A stretch of 64,000 nucleotides of DNA from Sclerotinia nivalis (GCA_029531795.1 JAPEIS010000001.1:5580001-5644000); one strand, 5' to 3'; positions 1-12,097 are shown, counted from the first letter of the stretch. Translations and numbers: made by a program. The notes: generated by a model not told the origin, from the sequence alone.

Positions 1-678
1 GAATGATAATTTGTCAATAATTGTCATCACCATTTATAGATTACAAATTTTCCTCGTTCTAGCAAATGAAGAAGTCTATGGCGCGCAATTAGACAGACAT
101 ACATCCGTAATGGTTATCAAAATGTTGCCGCAGTGTTCAACCAATCAAAACCATTTCCGCAGAGAAAGAGAATCATGGCCAAGTTTCCTGCTCCACTCAC
201 TTCAGATTACCTCAGTCCCTTCCCTCGTTCCTATTGTTTTCCTCCTGGAACCGCTTGAACTGGAACACACAATAGGTAGGATTACTAAGTTCTGTCATAA
301 AAAAGAATGTTGCTGAAAGTGTTCCAGCTACCAAGTAATCCTTCGAAAAATAGAAAATATTTCCAAGGAGATGCTGAACACCAAACAAACGACCTAATTG
401 TCTCGGCCATTAAGTACCCGGTCAATAACATCATGAGCTTAAGTAAACAAAATGAGGTTATCAGAAGAACGCACGCATCTCGTGCCTTAAACAGATTGAA
501 GAGCTCATCTACAACCCAATCGCGCTGCAAACGCATGAACATCACGTGAACTGCCACGTCGTTTCTCTGCTCGTGACTGGATCCACCCCATTTTTATATT
601 TGTTCATTCTCCATTCAACATTTCGACGTCATCATCATAATTTTTCCTCTCGTATTCCCACGATTCATTCATTTTACA
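1..678. other. intergenic / GNA1 promoter region
   Basis: No gene is supported here; the short open frames on both strands look like chance and match no family I know. A CACGTG E-box-type hexamer lies at 543-548, about 130 nt upstream of the GNA1 start, and a pyrimidine-rich stretch precedes the start codon. Confidence 0.5.
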
Positions 679-1364
679 ATGGCCACTGAAACAGAGCTAT
701 CACTTTTCTCCAACGATTTGATCTCAGAGGAATGTCAAAATTCATTACCAGAAGGCTACAAATTCCGTGCTCTTCAGCGCTCGGATTTCCATAATGGTTA
801 TCTTGGTGTTCTGCGGGATCTTGCATATGTTGGGCCCATTACAGAAGAACAGTGGCAGGAGCGTTTTGATGCAATGAAGAAGTGTGAGAATACTTATTAT
901 GTGTTGGTAATTGTGAAGGAGGGTGGTGATGAAGAGGTTATTATGGGGACGGGTACACTTGTCGTGGAGATGAAATTGTGAGTGCACTTCACATCTCACG
1001 CTTCTCTTAGAAAGAATAATTGAAAGTTCTAACAATATTCATTGTTGAAGCCTCGGGAATCTGGGTTTACAGGGACATGTAGAAGATGTGTGTATTTCCG
1101 CAGATCATCAAGGACAGCAGTTTGGAACGAAACTTATCAAGGCGTTGGATCATATTGCTGCGGAGAGAGGTTGTTACAAGGTACGTACATTTCTTTCCAT
1201 TGCCAAAACTTGGAATACAGCAGTTGCTGATTTCTTTTCAGAGTATACTTGACTGTGGTGAAAAGAAGAGAGCTTTTTACGAAAAGTGTGGCTATGAAGG
1301 GAGAGGTTACGAAATGCATCATTATCATGACCCTGAATCAGAGGCTGCACTGAATGGAGTTTGA
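679..1364 (+). CDS. GNA1: glucosamine 6-phosphate N-acetyltransferase (GNAT family)
   Basis: Transfers acetyl from acetyl-CoA to glucosamine-6-phosphate, a step of cytosolic UDP-GlcNAc synthesis that feeds chitin, N-glycans and GPI anchors. Three exons, 679-977, 1051-1180 and 1242-1364, join to 183 aa; introns are gtgagt..ag (CTAAC branch at 1029-1033) and gtacgt..ag. The GNAT core is clear: ADHQGQQFGTKLI is the acetyl-CoA pyrophosphate loop (Q/RxxGxG/A type), followed by LDHIAAERGCYK, LDCGEKKRAFYEKCGY and a C-terminal GYEMHHY stretch typical of Gna1. The protein is slightly longer than yeast Gna1 (159 aa) because of its N-terminus. The start is the first ATG of the frame. It is convergent with the alpha-galactosidase gene. 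The family assignment is confident. Confidence 0.93.
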
Positions 1365-1694
1365 GATCAAGCCGTACACGGTCTCAAAAGTGATGTATAC
1401 TTTTAGAAGTTTGGGTGGCAGCAGGCCTGGCTCAAGATAATGGTATAAAAAATTTACTTGCTAAACCCTTGCGCTGCCCTACTCACTTTTCTTTTCGATT
1501 TTCTCATTGCTCTTCGACTCATCCGGACGATTGGAACAATATCACAATATCATTACAAACAACAGCATATTCGTATTTCGTCATAATAGGACGAGATTAT
1601 TCCTATGTGTTAACTAGGTACCGAATGCTGGCCCGTAATTATACTGATAAATCAAACCAAAGATACCGACTGCCCAAATTGCCTTTTCAGAATC
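1365..1694. other. convergent intergenic spacer
   Basis: 330 bp between the 3' ends of GNA1 and the alpha-galactosidase gene. It must hold both 3' UTRs and terminators; I see no gene. An open frame on the plus strand here is antisense or chance. Confidence 0.5.
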
Positions 1695-3089
1695 TTACTG
1701 GAAAAAGCACATTGATGCATTGGCTTGAACTTCCCAAACTCTCAAAATCTTAGCTTCATGAGGCATTACTTCCACAGTATATGGAACATCATAAAGGCCC
1801 TCCTTATGTTTCCACAAATCACGAATTCGATAATGATCCCAAGTCATAAGAAGATCCCGACGAGGACTCAAGCTCATTTCCGCAGTGAAACTTCCTCGAT
1901 TAAGTAATGCGACGGCATAACTTCCATCCGACATTTCTTTAGCATATACTTGAAGATCGCCATCAGCTTCATAACCCACGCCAACTGTTTGGGCTGATAT
2001 CCCAAGTGGATCTTGGTTTATCTCGATAATCTCTTTATTTGTAAGGGTTTGGAGCTCATATGTATCCAATATGCGTATGTCGGAGCCAATGAGCAGAGGA
2101 GAGGCAACCATAGCCCACATACTGAAATGAGTACGATACTCAATATTCGAAGCACCAGTTCCGACAAGTTGAGTAGAATTTCCATTGAGACCGATGATAA
2201 GAGTGTCGTAATCATTCCAATGACCGGGACCAGAATATTGCACCAAGTCATTTCCTCGATCAATCATATCTAATACGTCGAAATAGTACTTTTCTCTATT
2301 TCCAGGATAATTGAAATCGTCAGAGATATCCTGGCCAATTCTCCATTGATTCGCACCCTCATCCGCTGCCCATTCCCAGATATCGGCCCAACCACAATGG
2401 CACGCATGGTACACGATTGGACGGCCACTCGCCAGTAAAGCTTTCGACATTTTCAGCACAACTTCCTGTACCACAGATTTCGGCGCATCACCATGAGAAC
2501 AACAACTGGAAGAATCAGAAACGTCCCATCAAAAATATGAGTAACAAACCTACCTGTCATATTTCAAATGATCAATCCCCCAAGCAGCAAACATCCGCGC
2601 ATCCTCCTCCTCATGTCCCAAACTCCCCGTATACCCCGCACACGTCACATCACCCGGTCCCGAATAAATCCCCAATTTAAACCCTCGATCATGCGCATAG
2701 TCAACTAGTGCTTTCATTCCATTTGGAAATTTCACAGGATCGACTTCGAGAGGATGCGCTGATCGATATCCTTTGTAGCGCTGCCAGCCATCGTCTAGGT
2801 TTATGTATATGTATCCTGCGTCTTTGAGACCGTTGAGTAACATTGTGTCGATGGTGGTTTTGATCAGGGTTTCGGTTATGAGGTCGCCGAATTGGTTCCA
2901 GGTGCTCCAGCCCATTGGTGGTGTTAGCGCGAGATTATTGTTTAAGGGTGGGGGGTTTGAATATGTTGAATATTCGTTGGTGGTTGGGGAGGTGGTCGTT
3001 GGGGAGGAGGAGGATGTGCTTAGACCGTGAACAAGGGTGAGATATATTGTTTGCACAATGAAAAATAGTAGTGGTGTTAGGAGATACAT
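1695..3089 (-). CDS. secreted alpha-galactosidase, GH27
   Basis: Hydrolyses terminal alpha-1,6-galactose from melibiose, raffinose-type sugars and galactomannan outside the cell. Two exons, 3089-2554 and 2505-1695, joined across a 48-nt gtaggt..cag intron, give 448 aa. Residues 1-22 form a hydrophobic signal peptide, followed by a Ser/Thr/Pro linker (about 23-48). The GH27 barrel starts at LTPPMGWSTWNQF. LDDGW (98-102) is the family signature, D178 in LKYDSC is the expected nucleophile, and D238 in RIGQDISDDF the expected acid/base. HWNDYD and the C-terminal beta-domain are present. It is divergent from an MFS sugar transporter across 2.3 kb, which suggests shared regulation. The intron falls inside the nucleophile motif, and the splice restores it exactly. 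Confidence 0.93.
2506..2553 (-). other. intron of alpha-galactosidase gene
   Basis: 48-nt intron read on the minus strand as gtaggt...ttccag. It splits the Ser codon directly after the nucleophile Asp (YD|S). Without splicing the frame stops, so the junction defines the gene model. Confidence 0.85.
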
Positions 3090-4762
3090 TGCAGCAATTT
3101 TTCTTCCTCACCGCAAATAAATCTAAATGTAACTAAACATCCACGAACAACTTTTAAAAGCTTTTCCTTTGGAATCTTTCCTACTTTAACTAACTTTATC
3201 AGTGCATCCATTAATACTAAGTCACACACATATGCATATACAAATCCCTACAAACTACAAATTACAGACACAAAGCCAAGAAACATAACTCACAACTCAT
3301 ACGAAGTACCTAGAAACCCATCACATCCCATCACATCACATCAGCACCACCCTCTCTCTCTTCTTTCTCTACCCCGCAATCCTCTTCATATCGCACAATA
3401 TGAGCCAAGACCCTTCACGAAGAACAATAGCTTAAAAAATAGCTTAAAAAGTAGCTTAAACAATAACTACCTATCTTCTCCAAAGTTCAAAGCAAAGCAG
3501 AATTTCCCTTGGTATACACGCATATACGCATATGCGGCTGAGTATTCTATATTAAGTCTTACGCACACATACATATGCATTTTGGCTGCAGAAAATCAAT
3601 ACCAAGAATTCGAAACGTGCCGTGCCGTCTTGGGATTTGGGAAAGTAGTGGGTAGGATGTTTTTTGGGGTGGTTTGGGGTGGTTTGAGGTTTGAGATGTG
3701 GTGATTATGATGGTAAGGTGGTGGTAAGGTAGCATTAGGTAAATAAATAAATAAGTTCTGTGTATTTCAGCTTGATGGCGAAATAGATATATAGGCTAGT
3801 AGACCAACAGACAAGTAGAAAAATCTATAAATAGAAAAGCTGAATTCCTCAATTCGTCAGTTCACATGTGATATCTACAAAATCCACAAAATCCACAAAA
3901 TCCACACATCATCCCAAAAGATCATCCATCCCAACAGACAATTCCTCAAATCCATACGCACTCCAATACCCCAAAAATAGGAGGACAAGACTCAACACCT
4001 GTACGCGGTGTCCTCTACGAACCTCCAGCTCTTTTATTTAATTATTAGAGTCTGCAGAGCTAAGTTTGAGTCATTTGATGGAGTCGTGGTGATTGGAAGA
4101 GGAAGAGGCACCCGATCGCGATGTTTTTTGCCTCCGAGTTGGCTGATGGCAAAGGCCAGATCTCGGTTTTTTGACAGTCGCATTATCGGATTGTGCTTTC
4201 TACAACACTACTTTTATTACGAAACAGAGGACAACACCATCATCTACGATAATATACCACAAAATCATCTCCAAGATCCCTCTGGGGCATCGGGCGCGAT
4301 TTATCAAATTCGGTTTTAAGGTTCAGGCCTTACCTTCTTCGATTCGAATCAAAACAACAACAATTCATATACTTGGAGGAGCTGCGTGGAACGACCCGAG
4401 CTAATGACGTATCTGCCATAGAATTCGGTGGAGGATATACTACATACAGGATTGGGGCACCTTGTAGAATCAATATCCCCATGGTTTGGAGGGTTCTATG
4501 AAGTCGATATTAGGCAAGGCATGACCGCTGGGAAGTTACGAACAGAACAAAGAGTTGATGTGAAAGAAGGTTGTTTGGATTTGATTGATAGAGGGATCGG
4601 ATTTGGAAAATTATGAGTGTAATGCTTTGATTGGTATTTTTATCTTTATATGCGATGCCGTATAGAGGTCGGGCTTTGCTCCCCAGTATTAGTTTTCACT
4701 TCCTCCATCAAAAATATATACAAACCTATATGCTATTTAGATAGCACTACCCATAGCCATCT

Positions 4763-4788
4763 GTTAAGAGCTCGATTGAGCTCTTAAC
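4763..4788. repeat. perfect 11-bp inverted repeat with 4-nt loop
   Basis: GTTAAGAGCTC (4763-4773), loop GATT, then GAGCTCTTAAC (4778-4788). The arms pair without mismatch. It lies mid-way between two divergent genes, so it is unlikely to be a terminator of either; function unknown. Confidence 0.8.
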
Positions 4789-4937
4789 CGTCCTAGATAG
4801 TCTTTGACTCAGTGTGGACGTTAATTAAATCAATCAATCAATACCCCAAAAATACTCCATACAATTCGTGATTTCTATGCATCTACATCTATACCCACTA
4901 TATATCTAGCAGTACCTTCTCAAACCTACCTACAACT

Positions 4938-5015
4938 CCGGGGTCACCTTCCTAAAAGGAATATTCTCTGATATCGGCAGCTCGTGAATGCCAAGATGGT
5001 GGGGTGTACCCCCGG
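4938..5015. promoter_or_regulatory. cluster of CreA/Mig1-like GC boxes
   Basis: Three matches to SYGGRG occur in about 80 bp: CCGGGG at 4938-4943 (+), GTGGGG at 4999-5004 (+), and CCCCGG at 5010-5015 (the minus-strand form). They sit 400-480 nt upstream of the sugar transporter start and about 1.9 kb from the alpha-galactosidase start. This is the motif bound by the fungal carbon-catabolite repressor CreA. The motif is short, so binding is inference. Confidence 0.35.
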
Positions 5016-5418
5016 TGATGTGTGCTGGCTGCACTTCTGATTGATTCGCTCCTCGGAGAAGTGCCGTGTGTGTGCCCCATTTTATGTTATCTTGATGCAT
5101 ATCTAGAAGATAGAAGATAGAAAAATGTTGATAAGGATGCAGTTTCCTCTTGATGTTAAGATAGCGATCGTGATATAAACCTATAAGTTTTATAAGAAAA
5201 TGCCTTTTATTCTTTGGAGATGATTTTCAGCACTTTGATTTGAATAACACCTAAGTAGGTAGGTATCGACAAACACACGAGACGACAACACATTCAATAT
5301 TTAGAGTTCAGTGTAACCCGACCCAACCCAACCCAATCCAACAACCTTCTACAAGAATTGATTTTTCTACAACTTCATCCAATTCTCCCATAAACCATTT
5401 CTAAAAATCAAAATCAAA

Positions 5419-7530
5419 ATGGACGTCCCCAAAGCTCCCAACACAGAGCTGCAAAAAGTTCCTCAAACCCAATCCCTACATCAGCCCGACACCAACACCA
5501 ACACATCCCCTCCCCCCATGGCCAGCAAATCCCTACGCATCGACGCCCAAACCGCGACGGAAATCGAGCACACAATGACATTCCGCGACGGACTACGCCA
5601 TTATCCCGCCGCGATCGGATGGTCAGCATTTTTCTCACTGGGAATAATCATGACGGCTTTCGATCCGCAGTTACTGGGCAGTTTATACGCGACGCCGGCT
5701 TTTCAGAAGGATTTCGGGTACTTGTTCAAGGGGAGTTATATTATTAGTGCGCCGTGGCAGACGGCGTTGGGCATGGGGAATCCGATTGGGCAGGTTGTGG
5801 GGGCCTTGCTTATTGGGTTTCCGATGGAGTGGTATGGACGGAGATGGGTAGGTTTTGTTTTTGCTTTGGTTTGATTTTGATTTTGGTGTTGATTTTGGTG
5901 TTGGTAGAGCAGAGGCTAATTTACTGATCTGGGAAGACGTATATGGTATGTGTAGCAGGCACGGCAGCATTTATATTTATGCAATTTTTTGCGCGATCAT
6001 TGCCTATTCTCCTCGTTGGTGAACTTATCGGAGGTTTGATACTGGGTACTTATACGACTATCGCGCCCACCTACGCATCGGAAGTATGCCCCATTGCTCT
6101 TCGAGGACATCTAACTTCTTACATTAATCTCTGTTTTGTGATGGGTCAACTCCTTGCAAATGGAGTTATTGCCGGAACATCTCAGCTCAATAATCATTGG
6201 GCTTATAGTGCCCCATTTGCAATCCAATGGCTCTGGCCTCTCATCATCTTAATCGGTACCATCTTTGCCCCTGAATCACCATGGTGGCTCGTTCGAAAAG
6301 ATAGACTTGAGGAAGCGGAAAAGTCATTGAATCGTCTCTCCTCGAAGAAAATCAACAATAAATTGGTCTTGGCTATGATGATTGAGACGGATAGGTTGGA
6401 GTTGGAGATGGAGACGGGAACGACTTATTGGGATGTTTTTAATAAGACTAATATACGAAGAACGGAGATTGCGATAGCGGTTTTTGTAACGCAGGTTTTT
6501 AGTGGGATATATCTTGTGGGATATGCGGCGTACTTCTTTCAACGTGAGTTTTTATTTTGTGTGTCAAGTGTTGATTTCTCCGTTTGCATAGGTATCCTCC
6601 TTTTCTTCACACACACCCATTTACACAAACAAAATACCCTCTTTTTCTTGGAACAGATACCCCAATTTAGGCTATTATATTCGAGTGCTATTGAGAAAAC
6701 TGAACGATGGCCTAATCACTCACCACTCCAGTTGCCGGCCTTGCGGGATCCAAAGCTTTCGATATGAGCGTTGGATTTCTAGCCGTTGGCTTCGTAGGAA
6801 CTGTCCTATCGTGGATTTTGATATCAAAATATGGTCGACGACGCATCTACAACACTGGACTCGCTATACTCACTACCATTATGTTCCTTATCGGAATCTT
6901 GGATTGCGTACCAGATTATGTGAATCGTCCGGCTGTCATTTGGACGCAATCGACACTCATGGTATGTTGAAGAATTTTCGTCAACGTTCTGTTATGGACA
7001 TTACGTGGTGATTGCATTGTCTCGTATTGACCGCTCTGCATGAATATAGATCGTTTGGAACGGTATCTTCGACCTTACAATCGGGCCAGTTTGCTATACA
7101 ATTTTCTGCGAGGTTTCCGCGACTAAAGTTCGCACAAAAACCATTGCTGTGGCTACCGCAATGCAAGCGCTTGTTGGGGTAGTTATGACAGTCGCAATTC
7201 CGTACATGATCAATCCGGATCAAGCGAATTGGAGAGGGAAGATAGGATTCTTCTATGGTAAGCAAGAAGTTCATTGATTGCAACAACGAAATGTACCAAA
7301 TGAAAAGGGCATTGGTGAATCGAGTTACACCAAATATATTTGCTTGCCGACATTAATATCGAAAGAGGATGTTATTGACTGATATTTGAATAGGTGGTTG
7401 TTCGGTAGTATGCTTTATATGGTGTTGGTTGAGAGTTCCAGAGACCAAAGGAAGGACGTATGAGGAATTGGATTTGATGTTTGCGAAAGGCGTGAAGACG
7501 AGAGACTTCAAAAATTATAAAATCGAGTAA
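5419..7530 (+). CDS. MFS sugar transporter (hexose / alpha-glucoside permease type)
   Basis: Plasma-membrane proton-coupled sugar uptake is the expected role. Five exons, 5419-5847, 5937-6543, 6732-6961, 7050-7257 and 7394-7530, join to 536 aa with canonical sites (gtaggt, gtgagt, gtatgt, gtaagc). After a hydrophilic N-terminus (about 65 aa) come twelve expected TM segments. Sugar-porter landmarks are present: FDPQLLGSLYATPAFQKDFG, EWYGRRW between TM2 and TM3, PTYASEVCP with RGHLTSYINLC, PESPWWLV, SKYGRRRIYN in the second half, and RVPETKGRTYEELD near the end. The pattern resembles fungal maltose/general alpha-glucoside permeases, but substrate cannot be fixed from sequence. It is divergent from a secreted alpha-galactosidase. 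The third exon start (6732) was chosen because it restores the GSKAFDMSVGF frame; the preceding 188-nt intron is the least certain junction. Confidence 0.88.
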
Positions 7531-9547
7531 TGTACGTATATATCCGCTCCAGTCCTATTCGTTGATCAATATTGAAATTGTGCTTTTACCTACAGAAGAT
7601 TTCATGATGAAGATAATTCTCCATCTTCACCATCAGTGAGTGCAGTGCATTGACGAATTGATTGCCTCATGAATCGTTCCAATATCTAGGGAATCCATGA
7701 CTTTTCAAACGTCAAACCAAAATCAAAGTCAATTCGTTTGAAACCACCTTCTCTTGAAAATTTTAAAGGGGTACCGGTACTTACTTACTACTTGGAAGAT
7801 CAATGCGATCAGCTAGCTCATCGACACGACAATGAAATTGACATCATGCTTATTATTCTTGTTATTCTTGTTATTCTTCTCACTTTTCGTCATCATCATT
7901 TCTCATCAGATTCATACCGGAGTAGTGATGCCCGAAGAAGTTCCCACTTTTGAGATTTATATCCGAGTCCGTCCACCACACCAAAATCTTGGATTTGTAC
8001 AAAGTTCGGACTGCCGGTGAAAAGGAACCTAAGGCCGCGCAAAGCCGTTGAAGGCCTAGGATAAATCCTCAGCCACGAACAACTAAAAATTTACGAGCTT
8101 ATGTTACGTTGTTCTAAAACTTCATCATTGGTCATTAAAGTTTTTCGTCGGCTTTTCTAGCGTGTCATATCATTTCTGATCTAACGTCTGAAATGAATGA
8201 AATGAATATCTTATGTTCAAATAACCTATGTAAGTTTAGACTAAGAAAAGTATAATTTAATGCGAAGTTTTTCGTTTTTTTTTGGTTTTTTCATAGTACG
8301 AGTATGGTATGGTATGGTATGGTATGGTTTCCGAAAGAAAACAAACACCTTACCTCATTGAGCTCATCCGCTAAGTGGCTTCCGATTGAATTTTCCCAGT
8401 AACCCCTTTCTTCAAACGGTCGACTTCGATTCCGAATATTCCCCAAAATGAGGGGAGATAACACAAATTGCGGATTATCGTGTGGGGGTGGGAAAACGTG
8501 AGATCATTTCTCCATTTATCCATATTGCCCATGTCCTTAAAGATAGATGGTCATATTTTCATTCCATTTCAAGGCGTCCGCCTCGTTTTCTTATCTACGG
8601 GGTCTTCATCTACTTTTATACCTGTCCTTACGAGGGATATACGTAGATGAAAAAGTGGTGGAGATGATGAATGAAAAAAAAAATGGAAAAAGTTGAACCA
8701 TTTCGGTTATTCTCGTCTAAAGCGGCCCGACAAGGCTGCGGGAGTTGTCGGTAAAGGCTACTTACATGATCTACATCATAAGGCGGGAAAAGCCAGGTAC
8801 AAGCTTGAAAGTTCATTAATTGAATTTTTAAAGGCGTCTTCTCCGGATTTCGGTATTCGGAAATAGAATGTCAAACAATTTGACCATTTGACACCGTTTC
8901 AATCACTTGCATCTATTGAAAAGCAAATCCAGCTCATTCTGTTGGCATGATCTCAACATGATCAAGGTTGACCATGCAGAACCGCGCACTACCCCAGATT
9001 TGATACCCTGAATCAGTCAAATCGTACATGATTACTACCGAGATCCCGTTGGAATTTATCGAATGATGTTGAAATCATGGAGACCGTTGTTCGCGTCGCC
9101 TCGCCAAAACATAATAATTACTAGACAGTGGGGCATTTGGACTAAATGGTCCACTGTCACTTATGAAACTCCATATAAAAAAATTTCACTTACGTCTTAG
9201 GAACCACCTTCTAACATGGTCTTACCATTCGCACCGACATTCCCCTCATTGAACTTACCTGAATAAAATAGAAATCAATTGTTAATCTTTGCCTTATCTC
9301 TGTGTTGAGGGTGTCTAGCCCCGTCCAGAAACCCTACATATCTTCGTCTCGTTTCCACATCTTACTGATGTTTTTTTTCCATCTCTCACCTCTCCCTCTC
9401 ATTCAACACCAGCCACTCCTTCCTCAACTGGTAGCTCCAACCCTACCTTCTTGTTCCAACGCCCATCAACAGTAATTGGATTCGACAACATTATTTCGAC
9501 CTGTTAAAAAAGACATAGATTTGCGAACGAATCATAAATTTGCAGAT
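7531..9547. other. intergenic region, MFS transporter 3' end to amino-acid transporter promoter
   Basis: About 2 kb with no supported gene. A TTATTCTTG-type repeat near 7852-7880 creates a spurious hydrophobic open frame. A GTATG pentamer repeat is at 8302-8326. CT-rich tracts at 9385-9430 precede the transporter gene and probably mark its core promoter. Confidence 0.5.
8302..8326. repeat. GTATG pentanucleotide microsatellite, 5 copies
   Basis: Five perfect tandem copies of GTATG just downstream of a T-rich run (8274-8290). Intergenic. Confidence 0.85.
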
Positions 9548-11103
9548 ATGGAGGCTGAGAAGGTAAATACGAATAAAGTCATGCCAGACGATATTACGGC
9601 CGCCAACAATTTCCGCGGTCACATCAGGGCGGACGATGAGTCCTCGGAAATGAAAGTTGCGGAGGTACTCGATGCATTTGGTAATGAGGAAGGCGCAGAG
9701 GTTCAATGTAAGGTTTTCTACTCTTAGCTCCTGGGGAGACGAGCTGACACTTTAACCAGACAAAACCATGACTTGGTGGCAAGGAGCAATTGTTATGATT
9801 GCTGAAAATATCTCACTTGGTATCCTTTCTCTACCAGCGGTTTTGGCCAAAGTTGGTCTCATCGGTGGTGTCATTTCCATTATTGGTCTCGGTATCTTCA
9901 CAACATATTCTGGTTACGTCTTGTGGCAATTTAAAATGCGGTATCCTCAGGTATGTAAAGATTTATGGGCACAATTGGAAAAGAACCCCTGTTTCTGACC
10001 ACTTTTTAGATTGTTACTTATGGAGACATTGGTGGAGTCATGTTAGGAGCCTGGGGACGAGAAATCTTTGGTGCTGCTTATGTCATCTATTGTATTTTCA
10101 GTATGGCATCGCATCTTTTGACTTTTACAATTGCCATGAACGTTCTCACGAATCATGGTACCTGTACCATTATCTGGGGTATCGTTGGATTGGTCGTCTT
10201 CAGCTTGCTCTCCTTAAACAGAACTCTTAAGAATGTCTCATTCTTGTCCATCATCTGTATGTTTTCTCAAGTCTCTATTATCGAAAGATACTAACCAATC
10301 TCATAGCATTTACCAGTATTCTCTCCGCCGTTATGCTCACCATGATTGCATTGGGCGTTTCCCCACAAGCAGCATCCGGCTCCATGAAAGGAACTTACTC
10401 ACCCACATTCCCATCTGCTTTCAACAGCATCTCCAACATCGTTTTCGCATATGGTGGACACGTCGCATGGGTCAGCTTCATTGCCGAACTCCGCGACCCC
10501 AGGGAATTCCCCAAGTCTCTCATTCTCCTCCAAACGGTCGACATTAGTTTGTACGTCGTCGCCGCTCTCGTCATCTACAGATATGCTGGCGAGGATGTTG
10601 CTAGTCCGGCTCTTAACAGCAATTCTCCCATCATTCGTAAAATTGCATGGGGAATCGCATTACCAACCATCATTATCGCCGGAGTTATCTTCGCACACGT
10701 CACTGTCAAATATGTCTACCTTCGTGTATTCTCCGGAACCAAGTACCTGAACAGCAGAGGCTGGGTCGCCACAGGAACCTGGATTGGTCTTGCGGTCGGA
10801 ACATGGACCATCGCCTGGATCATCGCCGAATCCATTCCCGTCTTCTCCGACCTCCTCGGTTTCATCTCTGCTCTGTTCGCCTCTTGGTTCTCTTACGGTC
10901 TCCCGGGTATCTGTTGGTTTTATCTCAACTGGGGAACATGCACACGGGGTATTAAGAAAATCTCTTTGAGCGCTCTTAATTTGACGTTGATTATTTTGGC
11001 TTGTATTATTTGTTTTGCGGGTTTGTATGCTAGTGGTTATCAAATGCATGCTGATACGTCTTCTTCTCATGGAGCATGGTCTTGCGCGGATAACCAGAAA
11101 TAA
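9548..11103 (+). CDS. amino-acid transporter, Aa_trans (AVT / N.crassa MTR) family
   Basis: A membrane permease expected to move neutral or aromatic amino acids across the plasma or vacuolar membrane. Four exons, 9548-9707, 9760-9950, 10010-10256 and 10307-11103, give 464 aa. After about 55 hydrophilic residues comes the Aa_trans core: WWQGAIVMIAENISLGILS (TM1), a GVISIIGLG/YSGYVLWQF segment, then GDIGGVMLGAWGREIFGAAY. The last large exon has the conserved FAYGGHVAWVSFIAELRDP stretch and repeated hydrophobic helices to the end. I chose the ATG at 9548 because the frame upstream has no earlier ATG. Introns are 50-59 nt with gtaagg, gtatgt and gtatgt donors. The substrate is unknown; the MTR-like similarity suggests neutral amino acids. 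Confidence 0.88.
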
Positions 11104-11984
11104 GATGTAATATAGATAGCATTGCTTTGCGTTGCGGGGTTTTGTTTGGGAAAAGCGAAAAACAAGCCAGAGCAAGAAGCGAATGCGGGATGCGAATGCG
11201 ATATGCGATATGCGGGATGCGGGATGCGGGATAGGATGGTTTTCATGGGTGGATTCTTTTGTGAAAAAATTCTATATGGGATGGGTGTCATGGGCGCGTA
11301 CTGGGAGTCGAATGGGGATCGGAACGTCGGTCGGTCATGCTTGATGACCTTTTTTCTTTTTTGTATATTAAACTGTTAATGGTGTGATGATTACATAAAT
11401 AACGTATGAATAAATAAATAAATTTATATAATTGATGATTTTTGATTTTTGATTTCATTGGGCTTTTGGGGGGTTTTGGTGCTGTGGGATGGCATGGGAT
11501 TTGATATCGAGAGTGAGAGTGAGGATCTGGATATAGCTATTGGAAGAAAGAAAGAAAGAGAGATATGGTATGCGTATGCTAGATAAAGTCTAAATAGGTG
11601 TATGAATGAGATCTAAAATAAATTCTTATATTCAATTGATAGTAAACAGAGTATTTACCAATTGCAATGCAACTATTCGAGGTACTCAAAATAGTACAGA
11701 ATTATGTATGCGCTTTTAGAATCACTTTAGTATAGATAAGGATTTAGAATATAGAATTTAGAAGTTCAAGACTTGATTTCATAGCTGGTCCTAATGTATT
11801 TATAGATATAGGTGTGAATATATATTAGTTTTTTCTTTTCTTTCTTTGTCCCTCAACTCCCGCTCCCGCTATCCTCCTCATTCCCGTTCCCATTCCCATC
11901 CCCTCCCCTTTCCTCTTCTTTCCCCTCACAATCCCTTTTACAAACCCGCAGTCCCAACAAATCAACAAATCAAACCCCCAAACC
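11104..11984. other. intergenic region upstream of tRNA-Ile
   Basis: No supported gene. It contains a degenerate GCGATATGCGGGAT repeat at about 11185-11235 just after the transporter stop, an AT-rich tract and a C/T-rich tract (11840-11980) leading into the tRNA. Confidence 0.5.
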
Positions 11985-12087
11985 GGTCGCTTAGCTCAGT
12001 TGGTTAGAGCGTGGTGCTAATATCTTCTTTATTCTTTGGAAGCGATTGCAAACGCCAAGGTCGGCGGTTCGAGACCGCCAGTGATCA
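11985..12087 (+). tRNA. tRNA-Ile(AAU) with a 29-nt intron
   Basis: The cloverleaf folds by eye. The acceptor stem GGTCGCT (11985-11991) pairs with AGTGATC (12080-12086) using two G-U pairs; the discriminator is A12087. D stem is GCTC/GAGC with an AGTTGGTTA loop. Anticodon stem is TGGTG/CGCCA, anticodon AAT at 12019-12021 and A37 at 12022. The intron 12023-12051 follows position 37, as in eukaryotic nuclear tRNAs. T arm is GGCGG-TTCGAGA-CCGCC. Mature length is 74 nt. The A and B boxes are intact. Confidence 0.93.
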
Positions 12088-12089
12088 GA

Positions 12090-12097
12090 TTTTTTTT
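12090..12097 (+). terminator. RNA polymerase III T-run terminator
   Basis: Eight Ts starting 2 nt after the tRNA-Ile discriminator base, the usual Pol III stop. Confidence 0.85.

Larger units (their letters stand above)
3090..5418. other. divergent intergenic region between alpha-galactosidase and MFS transporter
   Basis: 2.3 kb with no supported gene. Open frames at 4008-4616 have no recognisable domain and no coding-like composition. The region contains an 'aaaatccac' tandem run near 3876-3906, a perfect hairpin at 4763-4788, and CreA/Mig1-like GC boxes near 4938-5015. It probably holds the promoters and long 5' leaders of both flanking genes. Confidence 0.55.

Noticed and set aside
4008..4616. 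Overlapping plus-strand open frames (62-103 aa) in the alpha-galactosidase/MFS interval
   Set aside because: No domain or coding-like composition, no splice partners, and the frames overlap each other. Best seen as promoter or leader DNA.
7738..8020. Plus-strand frame with a hydrophobic start that looks like a signal peptide
   Set aside because: The hydrophobic run is a translation of TTATTCTTG repeats; no downstream domain.
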